Assembly: GCA_029865965.1 (NCBI GenBank)
Contig: JARXAJ010000125.1
Coordinates: 1 to 38,377, forward strand
DNA: 38,377 nt
From: Aquabacterium sp.
GTDB lineage: Bacteria > Pseudomonadota > Gammaproteobacteria > Burkholderiales > Burkholderiaceae_C
Direction of reading: 5' to 3'
Numbering within the stretch: position 1 is the first letter of the stretch; each line of letters opens with the position of its first letter. The position numbers were made by a program, and so were the translations under genes. Positions 8,716-16,028 of the stretch are shown here, piece after piece. The notes below the pieces were generated by a model. It made no database searches. It was not told the DNA's origin and was given only the letters and a program-made list of their open reading frames with translations.

Positions 8716-11114
8716 GGCTCGGGGTTGGGGAACGGAATGCTTCGCGGCTCGCGCAGCAGCCGGTAACCGGGGACATTGTCCTTCAAGGCCTGCAGCGGGT
8801 TGGAGCCCAGGCGTGACAGGCCGACCAGCTCCAGCTGCAGCTGCAGCCGGGTGGTGGCCTCGGCACGCCCGGTAGACAGGCGTTCTGAGACGATGCGGGC
8901 GATCCAGCAGCCGGTGTCGTACTCGGCGCCGATGAGGGCGTCGGTCATGCGGCTGTCCCGCAGGCTGTAGTTGATCCGGCCCACGGCATACAGCGTGCCG
9001 CCGCAGCCGCCGGCAGCGCCCACCGGCGCCGCCTTGCCGCGCCACAGCGGCCACTGCCAGCCCACCTCCACCTGCTCGGACAGGTCGCGCGCCAGGCGGT
9101 AACCGGCCGACAGGGTGCGAAACGGCCCCGGCTGGTAGCGCACGCCGAAGATCGAGCGCACGACGCGCTTGCTATCAGGGTTGTACTGCAGCGCGGCGTC
9201 GAGCTTCCAGGGGTTGAAGACCGAACTGCTGCCCTCGACCAGCACGTCTGAGAAGCGCTGGCTCAGCACCGGACCGGCCAGCACCACCTGCTGGTCACGC
9301 AGGCGGATGCGCTGGGCCAGGCCCAGACGCAGGGTCTCGGCACCGGTGCTGGTGTCGACCAGGCGGGTGGTGATGCCGGCGGTGACCTGGTGCGCGTCGC
9401 TGACCCGGTCGATGCCCGAGAACGCACTTTCGGCATAGATCGACACCGCGTTGAAGTCGCGCTCGGCGGCGTCGAAGTTGGGCAGGCCGGCCTGGTCGCG
9501 GAACGGCGTGTTGACGTAGAGCAGGCGGGGCTCCAGCGTCTGGCGCTGGGCACGGCCGAACCAGATCGTGTCGCGCTCGAGCACCATGCCGGCATCCACG
9601 CTGGTGGTGGGGATCACGCGTGTGCTGCGCTGGCGGTCCAGGCCGGGCATGTCGTAGCTGTAGCTGGCGGCGTTCAGCGTCAGCCGGGGCGTGAGCCAGG
9701 CGCCGGGCCAGGTGAAGTGCCGGGTGAGCTGGCCCAGCGCATGCCAGCGCCAGCCGTTGGGCGCACCGGGGTCGGCCGTGCGGCTGGTGCGGGTGAAGTG
9801 GTTGACCTCGGTTTCCAGCGTTGCCCGCAGGCCGGCCGGCAGCACCGGCGCCAGCCGCAGCCCCAGTTGCGGGCTGCGCTGGTAGGGGGCCACGATCAGG
9901 TCGCTGCCGCTGCCGGTCTGCAGCACCTGCCAGTGCTGCAACCGGGCATAGGCCTGCAGCGGGCCCAGTGCGGTGACCAGGTCACGCTGCAGTTGCACGT
10001 CCTGCCCCAGCAGACGGGGCGACGAGGCCGGCACGATCTGCGAGAAGTCCTTCCAATAGTTGTCGTCCGACACCCGCAGCAGCCTGGCGCTGTAGCGGGT
10101 GGACCGGCCCAGCCAGCCGGCGTTGTCGATCTCCCAGGCAAAGCGGGTGCGGCCGACAGTGCGGTCGTCGGGCAGCAGATGCAGGCGCAGGCGGCCGTTG
10201 TGGCGCGTCTCCAGGTAGCGGAACTCGCTGTCGAGCGCCAGGCCCCGGCGGGTCAACGCAGTGGGGGTGAAGGTGGCATCGCGGTCGGGGGCGATGTTCC
10301 AGTAGTACGGCACACCCAGCTCGAAACCGCTGCGGCTGTCCAGCCCCACCGTGGGCGGCAGCCAGCCGCTCTTGCGGTCGTCGGTCAGCGGAAAGCTCAG
10401 CACCGGCAGGCCGAGGATAGGCACGCCCAGGAACTGCAGCACCGCGCCTTCGGCCACGCCTTCATTGGTCTCGAAGTCCAGCTTCACCCGGTCGGTGCGC
10501 AGCAGCCAGTCGGGTTCGCCGCCGCCCTCGCGTGGGCAGCTGGTGTAGATAGCGTTGAGGGCGCGGGACCGGTCGCTGTCGATGAAGTCGATGCGCTCGG
10601 CACGGCCACCGGCGCCCAGGCGGTCGAACTCGAACTCGGGCTGCAGGAAGAAGCCTTCAAAGCGCTGCACCTGCAACTGCAGCTCGGTGCCGCGGTAGCG
10701 CACGCCGTTGCGGCCGATGAACACCTTGCCCTTGGCCAGCGCGGTGTCGCTGGCGCTGTCGTAGCGCATCTGGTCCGACCGGATCAACGTGCCGGCGCGG
10801 CGGAATTCGACCGCGCCCTCGGCCACGGCATCCAGGTCGGGCCGCACCTTCACCTCGTCGGCCAGCAGCAGGATCGGCAGTTGACGTGCTGCGTCGCCGC
10901 TGACCGGCGGCATGAGGCTGGTGCTGGGCTGCAACGGCGCAGGCTCGACCGCCCGGGCCGGGCCGTGGCAAAGCAGCACCACAGCCAGCGGGATCAGCGC
11001 GCGGCGGCAGGTGGGGCGGCGGGCAGCAACGAGGGCGGCGCGGGCAGGTTGCACGAAGGGGCGGGAAAGCAGGTGGGCCAGCCAAGGCGCCGCCGTGGCG
11101 TTGGCCTGTGACAA
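8712..11114 (-). CDS. lptD: LPS-assembly outer-membrane protein LptD
   Basis: The beta-barrel translocon that inserts lipopolysaccharide into the outer leaflet with LptE. The frame gives up to 800 residues from a TTG at 11114; an in-frame GTG at 11054 is an alternative and leaves a better signal peptide (RRALIPLAVVLLCHGPARA). The start is therefore uncertain. The N-terminal OstA/LptA-like domain shows LLADEVKVRPDLDAVAEGAV, IRSDQMRYDSASDTALAKG and GVRYRGTELQLQVQRFEGF. The barrel begins around residue 250 (GVPILGLPVLSFPLTDDRKS, SGWLPPTVGLDSRSGFELG) and continues with alternating strands. Cysteines appear near residue 195 (TSCPREGG) and in the C-terminal part (AAGGCGGTLYAV, YDTGCWIARIV), as needed for the interdomain disulfides. 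First gene of the operon; divergent from amgK across only 35 bp. Confidence 0.95.
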   Translation of the reverse strand: MSQANATAAPWLAHLLSRPFVQPARAALVAARRPTCRRALIPLAVVLLCHGPARAVEPAPLQPSTSLMPPVSGDAARQLPILLLADEVKVRPDLDAVAEGAVEFRRAGTLIRSDQMRYDSASDTALAKGKVFIGRNGVRYRGTELQLQVQRFEGFFLQPEFEFDRLGAGGRAERIDFIDSDRSRALNAIYTSCPREGGGEPDWLLRTDRVKLDFETNEGVAEGAVLQFLGVPILGLPVLSFPLTDDRKSGWLPPTVGLDSRSGFELGVPYYWNIAPDRDATFTPTALTRRGLALDSEFRYLETRHNGRLRLHLLPDDRTVGRTRFAWEIDNAGWLGRSTRYSARLLRVSDDNYWKDFSQIVPASSPRLLGQDVQLQRDLVTALGPLQAYARLQHWQVLQTGSGSDLIVAPYQRSPQLGLRLAPVLPAGLRATLETEVNHFTRTSRTADPGAPNGWRWHALGQLTRHFTWPGAWLTPRLTLNAASYSYDMPGLDRQRSTRVIPTTSVDAGMVLERDTIWFGRAQRQTLEPRLLYVNTPFRDQAGLPNFDAAERDFNAVSIYAESAFSGIDRVSDAHQVTAGITTRLVDTSTGAETLRLGLAQRIRLRDQQVVLAGPVLSQRFSDVLVEGSSSVFNPWKLDAALQYNPDSKRVVRSIFGVRYQPGPFRTLSAGYRLARDLSEQVEVGWQWPLWRGKAAPVGAAGGCGGTLYAVGRINYSLRDSRMTDALIGAEYDTGCWIARIVSERLSTGRAEATTRLQLQLELVGLSRLGSNPLQALKDNVPGYRLLREPRSIPFPNPEP

Positions 11115-11134
11115 GGCCGCAGGCAGGCGGTTCG

Positions 11135-11140
11135 TAGAAT
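11135..11140 (+). promoter_or_regulatory. Putative -10 element (TAGAAT) close to the amgK start
   Basis: TAGAAT matches five of six consensus bases and ends 9 nt before the amgK ATG at 11150, so transcription would begin almost at the start codon (leaderless or very short leader). No good -35 is visible at the usual distance. A similar TAGAAT-6 nt-ATG layout precedes the LysR gene at 13357. Confidence 0.35.
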
Positions 11141-11149
11141 CGGCGGATT

Positions 11150-12292
11150 ATGTCGTCTGCTCCGTCTGATGTAGCGCCCCCGCAGCCCGCAGCTGCCACC
11201 GCCGTGGCCTGGCCCGACCCCGGCCGCGAGGCAGCGTTCTGGCACTGGTTCCACCCGCTGGCGGCCAGCCAGGGCCTGCATGCCGACACCTTGGCCCCGG
11301 CGTCGGCCGATGCCAGCTTCCGCCGCTATCTGCGGGTGCAGGCCGCCGACGGCAGCAGCCGCATCGTGATGGACGCGCCACCGCCGCAGGAGGACGTGCG
11401 GCCGTTCATCGACATCGCCGGGCGCATCACCCGCGCCGGCCTGCATGCGCCGGCGGTGCTGGCGGCCGATGCGGCGCAGGGCTTCCTGCTGTTGTCCGAC
11501 CTGGGCAGCCAGCTGTTGCTGCCCGCGCTGCAGGGCGCCACAGCGCCCGAAGCCGACCGCCTGATGCGCGAGGCGGTGGCCGCCCTCGTGCACTGGCAGC
11601 GCCGCATGGACGGCGGCGGCCTGCCGGCCTACGACGACGCCCTGCTGCGGCGCGAGTTGGCGCTGTTCCCCGACTGGTGCGTGCAGCGGGAACACGGCAT
11701 CACCTGGACGGCCAAGCAACAGGCCACCTGGGACAGGCTGTGCAACACCCTGGTGGCCAGTGCGCTGGACCAGCCCTCGGTGGTGGTGCACCGCGACTGG
11801 ATGCCGCGCAACCTGATGATCACCAGCGAACGCCAGGCCGGGCACAGCCCGGTGCCCGGGGCGCCAGTGGTGCCCCATCCCGGCATCCTCGACTTTCAGG
11901 ACGCGGTGGTCGGCCCCGTCACCTACGACATCGCCTCGCTGCTGCGCGACGCTTTCCACAGCTGGGACGAAGCCCAGGAGATCGACTGGGCCGCGCGCTG
12001 GTGGCAGCAGGCACGCGACGCCGGCGTGCTGGGCGACCACGCCATGGCCAGCGACTTTGGCGAGTGCTGGCGGGCGCTGGAATGGATGGGCCTGCAGCGC
12101 CACCTGAAGGTGGTGGGCATCTTCTGCCGCCTGAAGCACCGCGACGGCAAGCCGGCTTACGCCGCTGACCTGCCGCGCTTCTTTGCCTATGCCACCCGGG
12201 TGGCGCTGCGCTACCGCGAGCTCAAGCCGCTGATCGGGCTGATCGAGCCGATGACCGGCGCACTGACCACCACCGCGTTTTCACTGCGCTGA
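11150..12292 (+). CDS. amgK: Sugar kinase of the aminoglycoside-phosphotransferase fold, AmgK-like (cell-wall recycling)
   Basis: 380 residues, APH/choline-kinase fold. The family member encoded beside lptD in Gram-negatives, AmgK, phosphorylates anomeric N-acetylmuramate/N-acetylglucosamine and feeds the MurU route from recycled peptidoglycan to UDP-MurNAc. Seen here: an early SADASFRRYLRVQAADGSS nucleotide-binding strand, VLAADAAQGFLLLSDLGSQ, the catalytic loop VVVHRDWMPRNLMI (HxD....N) and the metal-binding GILDFQDAVVGPVTYDIASL. About 14 residues at the N-terminus are Ala/Pro-rich and probably disordered. The position divergent from lptD supports the assignment. Its customary partner murU (nucleotidyltransferase) is not next to it; instead the 3' end overlaps the LysR gene by 12 bp. 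Antibiotic resistance is not implied. Confidence 0.85.
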   Translation: MSSAPSDVAPPQPAAATAVAWPDPGREAAFWHWFHPLAASQGLHADTLAPASADASFRRYLRVQAADGSSRIVMDAPPPQEDVRPFIDIAGRITRAGLHAPAVLAADAAQGFLLLSDLGSQLLLPALQGATAPEADRLMREAVAALVHWQRRMDGGGLPAYDDALLRRELALFPDWCVQREHGITWTAKQQATWDRLCNTLVASALDQPSVVVHRDWMPRNLMITSERQAGHSPVPGAPVVPHPGILDFQDAVVGPVTYDIASLLRDAFHSWDEAQEIDWAARWWQQARDAGVLGDHAMASDFGECWRALEWMGLQRHLKVVGIFCRLKHRDGKPAYAADLPRFFAYATRVALRYRELKPLIGLIEPMTGALTTTAFSLR

Positions 12293-13357
12293 CGGCGCAT
12301 CAGGTGCGCGTTCCGGCGGGCGTTCCGGCTGCGGTTGCGCCCCGAACTGCGGTGCCGGTGCGGCTTGCGGCATGGGCGCGGCCGGTGGTGTCGGGGCGCG
12401 CAGCGGCGTGGCGCAGGCGGCGGCCATCAGCCAGGGGTCTTTGTCCTCGCCGCCGAACAGGTTGATCAGGAAGTCGAGAAACACCCGGGTGCGCGCCGGC
12501 AGGTGCTTGCGGCTGGGCATGGCCGCCCAGATGGTGATGGAGAACAGGCGCCAGTCGGGCAACACCCGCTCCAGTGCGTTTTCCAGCAAGGCGTCTTCCA
12601 GCACGAAGGACGGCAGCGCGGTGATGCCCAGGCCATGCAGCGCGCCGGCGTAGTTGGTGTCGATATGGCTGGATGACAGCACCGGGCGGTGCGGTATCAG
12701 CGTGACCGATTCGCCCGGGGCATCGTCGGGGCCCTCGCCCCCGGACAGGAAGGTGATGCCGCGCTGCACCTCGCTGATCGGCGGCAGCAGGGTGTCATGG
12801 TGGGCCAGCTCCTGCGGGTGGCTGGGACGGCCGCGCGTGTCCAGATAGTCGGGCGCGGCGCACAACACCACCTCGGTGCGGGCCAAGCGGCGGGCGATGA
12901 AATCACCGGCCAGCGGCTGGCGGGTGCTCAGGATCGTCAGGTCGTAGGCCTCGTCCATCGCCTCGACCGGGCCGGGCGAGTGCAGTTCCACCGTCACCTG
13001 CGGATACAGGCGGCGGAAGGCACCGAGATGCTTGACCACCTGGTGCACCGCCAGGGCGGGTGGCAGCAGCACCCGCAGATGGCCACGCGGCTCGACAGTG
13101 GCATTGCCCACCCGCACGGCAGCGTCATCCACGTCGGCCAGGATCTGGCGCACCCGCTGCAGATACTCGTCGCCCACCTCGGTGAAGTTCATGCGCCGGG
13201 TGGTGCGGTTCATCAGCCGGGCGCCCAGGTGCTCTTCCAGCTCGGCGATCACCCGGGTGACGACCGCCGGCGCCATGTCGAGCGCACGCGCCGCCGCAGC
13301 AAAGCTGCCCTCGTCGGCCACCTTGGCCAGCACCTGCATGGCGCGCAATTGATCCAT
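12281..13357 (-). CDS. LysR-family transcriptional regulator with Pro-rich tail
   Basis: 358 residues. The N-terminal winged helix-turn-helix is clear (MDQLRAMQVLAKVADEGSFA, ALDMAPAVVTRVIAELEEHL, NRTTRRMNFTEVGDEYL), followed by the linker helix (QILADVDDAAVRVGN) and the periplasmic-binding-protein-like effector domain (GHLRVLLPPALAVHQVVKHL to PARTRVFLDFLINLF). This is the large subfamily with MDQLRAMQVF-type starts. The last 35 residues or so (ATPLRAPTPPAAPMPQAAPA, then Gln/Pro/Glu-rich) are not part of the fold and are probably disordered. An ATTGCA-AAGA-TGCAAT palindrome abuts its promoter, suggesting autoregulation. Its 3' end overlaps amgK convergently. The target may be itself or the divergent DUF4148 genes (start 242 bp away). 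The inducer is unknown. Confidence 0.9.
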   Translation of the reverse strand: MDQLRAMQVLAKVADEGSFAAAARALDMAPAVVTRVIAELEEHLGARLMNRTTRRMNFTEVGDEYLQRVRQILADVDDAAVRVGNATVEPRGHLRVLLPPALAVHQVVKHLGAFRRLYPQVTVELHSPGPVEAMDEAYDLTILSTRQPLAGDFIARRLARTEVVLCAAPDYLDTRGRPSHPQELAHHDTLLPPISEVQRGITFLSGGEGPDDAPGESVTLIPHRPVLSSSHIDTNYAGALHGLGITALPSFVLEDALLENALERVLPDWRLFSITIWAAMPSRKHLPARTRVFLDFLINLFGGEDKDPWLMAAACATPLRAPTPPAAPMPQAAPAPQFGAQPQPERPPERAPDAPSAQ

Positions 13358-13363
13358 GGCCAG

Positions 13364-13386
13364 ATTCTAGATTGCAAAGATGCAAT
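13364..13386 (-). promoter_or_regulatory. LysR-type operator overlapping the putative -10 of the LysR gene
   Basis: ATTGCA-AAGA-TGCAAT (13371-13386) is a perfect inverted repeat of the LysR T-N11-A form. On the minus strand it is followed directly by TAGAAT (13364-13369, a five-of-six -10 match), 6 nt before the LysR ATG at 13357. Binding there would cover the -35/-10 spacer and repress the gene. Confidence 0.6.
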
Positions 13387-13598
13387 CAAAGCTGAAACGA
13401 GTCGCTTTGAAACTACTGTTGACCAATTTGGAATGAAGCATTGTCGATCTACTGGTTTTTCCCGTGCGGGTAAACACCTAAAGTTCAATGCATCGATGGG
13501 CCAGACGCAACACAGCGGCTCACCGAGACCGGAAGCACCACCGCCACAACAGGCACCGATGCACCGGCCTTCGCTTAACGCAACCACTGGAATCCACC

Positions 13599-13940
13599 AT
13601 GACCCACACCCGCCAAATCATCACCATCGCTGCCATCGCCGCTGCCTCGCTGCTGAGCGCCGGCGCAGCCTTCGCCCAGGAAGCCACCTCTGACGCCTGG
13701 ATGCAGACGACCAGCACCAAGAGCCGCGCCGATGTCAGCGCCGAACTGGCGGCTGCCCGCAAGAGCGGCCTGACCAAGTCGTGGTCGGCTGGCTATATGG
13801 AGCCGCTGCGCACCAGCGACCTGCGCTCCACGGTGCGGGCCCGCACGCTGCAAGCCGTGCAAAGCGGCGAGCTCGCGGCGATCAATGCCGAGGTCTACAA
13901 CTTCACGCCGCATGCCGCGCAGAACCTGGCCGCCAAGTAA
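13599..13940 (+). CDS. Small secreted DUF4148-like protein (paralogue 2)
   Basis: 113 residues from ATG 13599 (MTHTRQIITIAAIAAASLLS). Signal peptide, cleavage near AAFA|QEAT. Mature sequence: QEATSDAWMQTTSTKSRADV, SAELAAARKSGLTKSWSAGY, MEPLRTSDLRSTVRARTLQA, AINAEVYNFTPHAAQNLAAK. About the same length as its neighbour at 13997-14329 and very similar throughout, so the two arose by tandem duplication; the copy at 1319-1663 is more distant. The helix with RADVSAELAAAR and the closing AINAE segment suggest the DUF4148 family; the function is unknown. The frame is open upstream to 13488 without a sensible start. Divergent from the LysR gene. Confidence 0.78.
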   Translation: MTHTRQIITIAAIAAASLLSAGAAFAQEATSDAWMQTTSTKSRADVSAELAAARKSGLTKSWSAGYMEPLRTSDLRSTVRARTLQAVQSGELAAINAEVYNFTPHAAQNLAAK

Positions 13941-13996
13941 GCCGGCCAGTGCCGCCCGCAACCGACCCACAACCAATTGAACCGTCAGGACACACC

Positions 13997-14329
13997 ATGA
14001 CCATCTCCAAGATCCTCCTCGCCGCCTCGGCCATCACCCTGCTGAGCACCGGCGCCGCCTTCGCCCAGGAAGCCACCTCCGACGCCTGGCAGACGATTCA
14101 CAGCACCCAGACCCGGGCCGACGTCAGCGCCGACCTGCTGGCCGCGCGCCAGAGCGGCCTGAGCAAGTCGTGGTCAGCCGGCTACATGGAGCCGCTGCGC
14201 GCCAGCGCCTTGCGCGCCACGGTGCGGGCCAGCACCCTGCAAGCGATGCAGAGCGGTGAACTCGCGGCGATCAACGCCCCGGTCTACAGCTTCGCGCCGC
14301 CTGCCTTGCAGAGCCTGGCTGCCAAATAA
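13997..14329 (+). CDS. Small secreted DUF4148-like protein (paralogue 3)
   Basis: 110 residues from ATG 13997 (MTISKILLAASAITLLSTGA), with AGGA 7 nt upstream (13986-13989). Signal peptide cleaved near AAFA|QEAT. The mature part matches paralogue 2 nearly residue for residue (RADVSADLLAARQSGLSKSW, SAGYMEPLRASALRATVRAS, TLQAMQSGELAAINAPVYSF) and differs mainly at the ends. It starts 56 bp after the previous stop, so the pair probably forms one transcript that ends at the terminator 14361-14385. Function unknown; the conserved block suggests an exported periplasmic or surface protein. Confidence 0.78.
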   Translation: MTISKILLAASAITLLSTGAAFAQEATSDAWQTIHSTQTRADVSADLLAARQSGLSKSWSAGYMEPLRASALRATVRASTLQAMQSGELAAINAPVYSFAPPALQSLAAK

Positions 14330-14360
14330 GCCGGTACAACGGTTTGCCAGCAGCCAGAAC

Positions 14361-14385
14361 AACGGGCCCCTCGGGGCCCGTTTTT
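14361..14385 (+). terminator. Rho-independent terminator after the DUF4148 pair
   Basis: AACGGGCCCC and GGGGCCCGTT form a perfect stem with a 2-base centre (TC), so the real loop opens a few pairs; TTTT follows. It lies 31 bp after the paralogue 3 stop and 20 bp from the end of the convergent peptidase gene. In the other direction it could also end that transcript, though no comparable A/T run serves that strand. Confidence 0.8.
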
Positions 14386-14404
14386 CTTGGGTCAGACCGG
14401 CAAG

Positions 14405-15892
14405 TCAGGGATGGGCAGCGATCACCTGCGCCACCGCAGCGGTGAGCTTCTGCGCATAGGGCACGTGCAGGAACTCATTGGGCCCATGGGCATTGCTCTT
14501 GGGGCCCAGCACGCCGCAGACCATCATCTGTGCCGCCGGGAAGCCCTGCTGCAGCATGCTCATCAACGGGATGGTGCCGCCCTGGCCGATGTAGGCCACC
14601 GGCGCGCCGAACTGGGCCTGGGACGCGGTGTCGAGCGCGGACTCCAGCCAGGGCGCCAGGCTGGGCGCATTCCAGCCATTGGCGCCCAGCGCGCCGGCGC
14701 GGCCGTCAGGGTGGAAAGTGACGCGGGCGTTGTAGGGCGCGTTGTCTTCCAGCAGCGCCTTGAGCTTGACCGACGCCTGGTGGCCGTCCACCAGCGGCGG
14801 CAGGCGCAGGCTGAGCTTGAAGGATGTGTGCGGCCGCAACACGTTGCCGGCGCTCTTCATCTCCGGGAAGCCGTCGACGCCGGTGACCGACAACGTGGGC
14901 CGCCAATGGCGGTTCAGCAAGGCCTCGGCCGGGTCGGTGGTGGTGGGCAGGGTGGCGCTGCCGTCGGCGCCACAAGCCCAGGGGAAGGTCTTCCAGGCCT
15001 GGTCGCCCAGGATGGCGGCGGCGTCCTGCACCTGGACGATGCGGTCGGCCGGGATCGGACAGTGGAAAAACTCCGGCAGCAGCCGCCCGGTGGCTGAATC
15101 CTCCAGCCGGTCGAGCACGTTGCGCAGGATGCGAAAGCTGCTGGGCACCACGCCCGAGCTGTCGCCCGAATGCACGCCCTCGGTGAGGATCTCCACCTTC
15201 AGCACACCCGACACCATGCCGCGCAGGCTGGTGGTGAGCCACAGCTGGTCGTAGTTGCCGGCGCCTGAATCCAGGCAGACCACCAGGCTGACATTGCCCA
15301 GCCGGGGGCGCAGCACGTCCAGGTAGGGCGGCAGGTCGTGCGAGCCGCTCTCTTCACAGGTTTCGACCAGGCCGACGATGCGCGGGTGCGGCAGGTTCTG
15401 GGCCTTCAAGGCCTCAACGGCGGTGATGGCGGCGTAGATGGCATAGCCGTCGTCGGCGCCGCCGCGGCCATACAGCAGGCCGTCCACGTACTTGGGTGTC
15501 CACGGGCCCAGGTCGTTGCGCCAGCCGGTGAACTCAGGCTGCTTGTCGAGGTGGCCGTAGACCACCACGGTGTCGGCACCGGTGGCGTTGGCACCGGGCC
15601 TGGTGCCGGCGATCTCGAAGAAGATCACCGGCGTGCGGCCGGGCAGGCGCACCACTTCCAGCGTCAGGCCGGGCAGCTTGCGACCTTCCACCCACTGCGC
15701 GGCATCGCGCACCACACGCTCGATGTGGCCGTGGGCGGCCCAGTCGGCGTCGAACATCGGGCTTTTGGCCGGGATGGCGATGTAGTCGGTCAGCGCGGGC
15801 ACGATGGCCTCGTCCCAGCGGCGGCGGGAGAAGGCGCCCAGCGCGCTGGCTTCATCGGGTTGCACGGGCAGCTGCGGGTCGCGGGCGTTCAT
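14405..15892 (-). CDS. M20-family metallopeptidase (dipeptidase-like)
   Basis: 495 residues from ATG 15892 (MNARDPQLPVQPDEASALGA). Co-catalytic di-zinc peptidase; relatives in the CNDP/dipeptidase branch of M20 hydrolyse dipeptides or small peptides in the cytoplasm. Visible motifs: the first metal ligand with catalytic Asp in VVVYGHLDKQPEFTGW, the bridging Asp in YGRGGADDGYAIYAAI, the Glu pair in LVETCEESGSHDLPPYL, the next ligand Asp in VVCLDSGAGNYDQLW, the dimerisation domain GVHSGDSSGVVPSSFRIL, and the last His ligand in GPKSNAHGPNEFLHVPYA. The set is complete, so the enzyme should be active. The frame is open to 15997, but the extra stretch is not conserved-looking. No signal peptide. 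The exact substrate cannot be inferred. Confidence 0.9.
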   Translation of the reverse strand: MNARDPQLPVQPDEASALGAFSRRRWDEAIVPALTDYIAIPAKSPMFDADWAAHGHIERVVRDAAQWVEGRKLPGLTLEVVRLPGRTPVIFFEIAGTRPGANATGADTVVVYGHLDKQPEFTGWRNDLGPWTPKYVDGLLYGRGGADDGYAIYAAITAVEALKAQNLPHPRIVGLVETCEESGSHDLPPYLDVLRPRLGNVSLVVCLDSGAGNYDQLWLTTSLRGMVSGVLKVEILTEGVHSGDSSGVVPSSFRILRNVLDRLEDSATGRLLPEFFHCPIPADRIVQVQDAAAILGDQAWKTFPWACGADGSATLPTTTDPAEALLNRHWRPTLSVTGVDGFPEMKSAGNVLRPHTSFKLSLRLPPLVDGHQASVKLKALLEDNAPYNARVTFHPDGRAGALGANGWNAPSLAPWLESALDTASQAQFGAPVAYIGQGGTIPLMSMLQQGFPAAQMMVCGVLGPKSNAHGPNEFLHVPYAQKLTAAVAQVIAAHP

Positions 15893-16028
15893 GGCTGGAT
15901 CCTCGGTGGCGGTGGAAGCTTGCCCGGGCATCGTAGCGCTGTCTGGCCGGTCACCCCTAGACCGTTGGTTGCCGCCCCGGCCAGGCACTGCGAGCATGCA
16001 GCGATTGCCACTTCATCTGGACAGCACC

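Noticed and set aside
9390-11111. 573-codon open frame on the plus strand
   Set aside because: Complement of lptD; composition of repeats His/Gln/Ala/Arg is that of a GC-rich shadow frame, with no family motif, while the minus-strand LptD is unmistakable.
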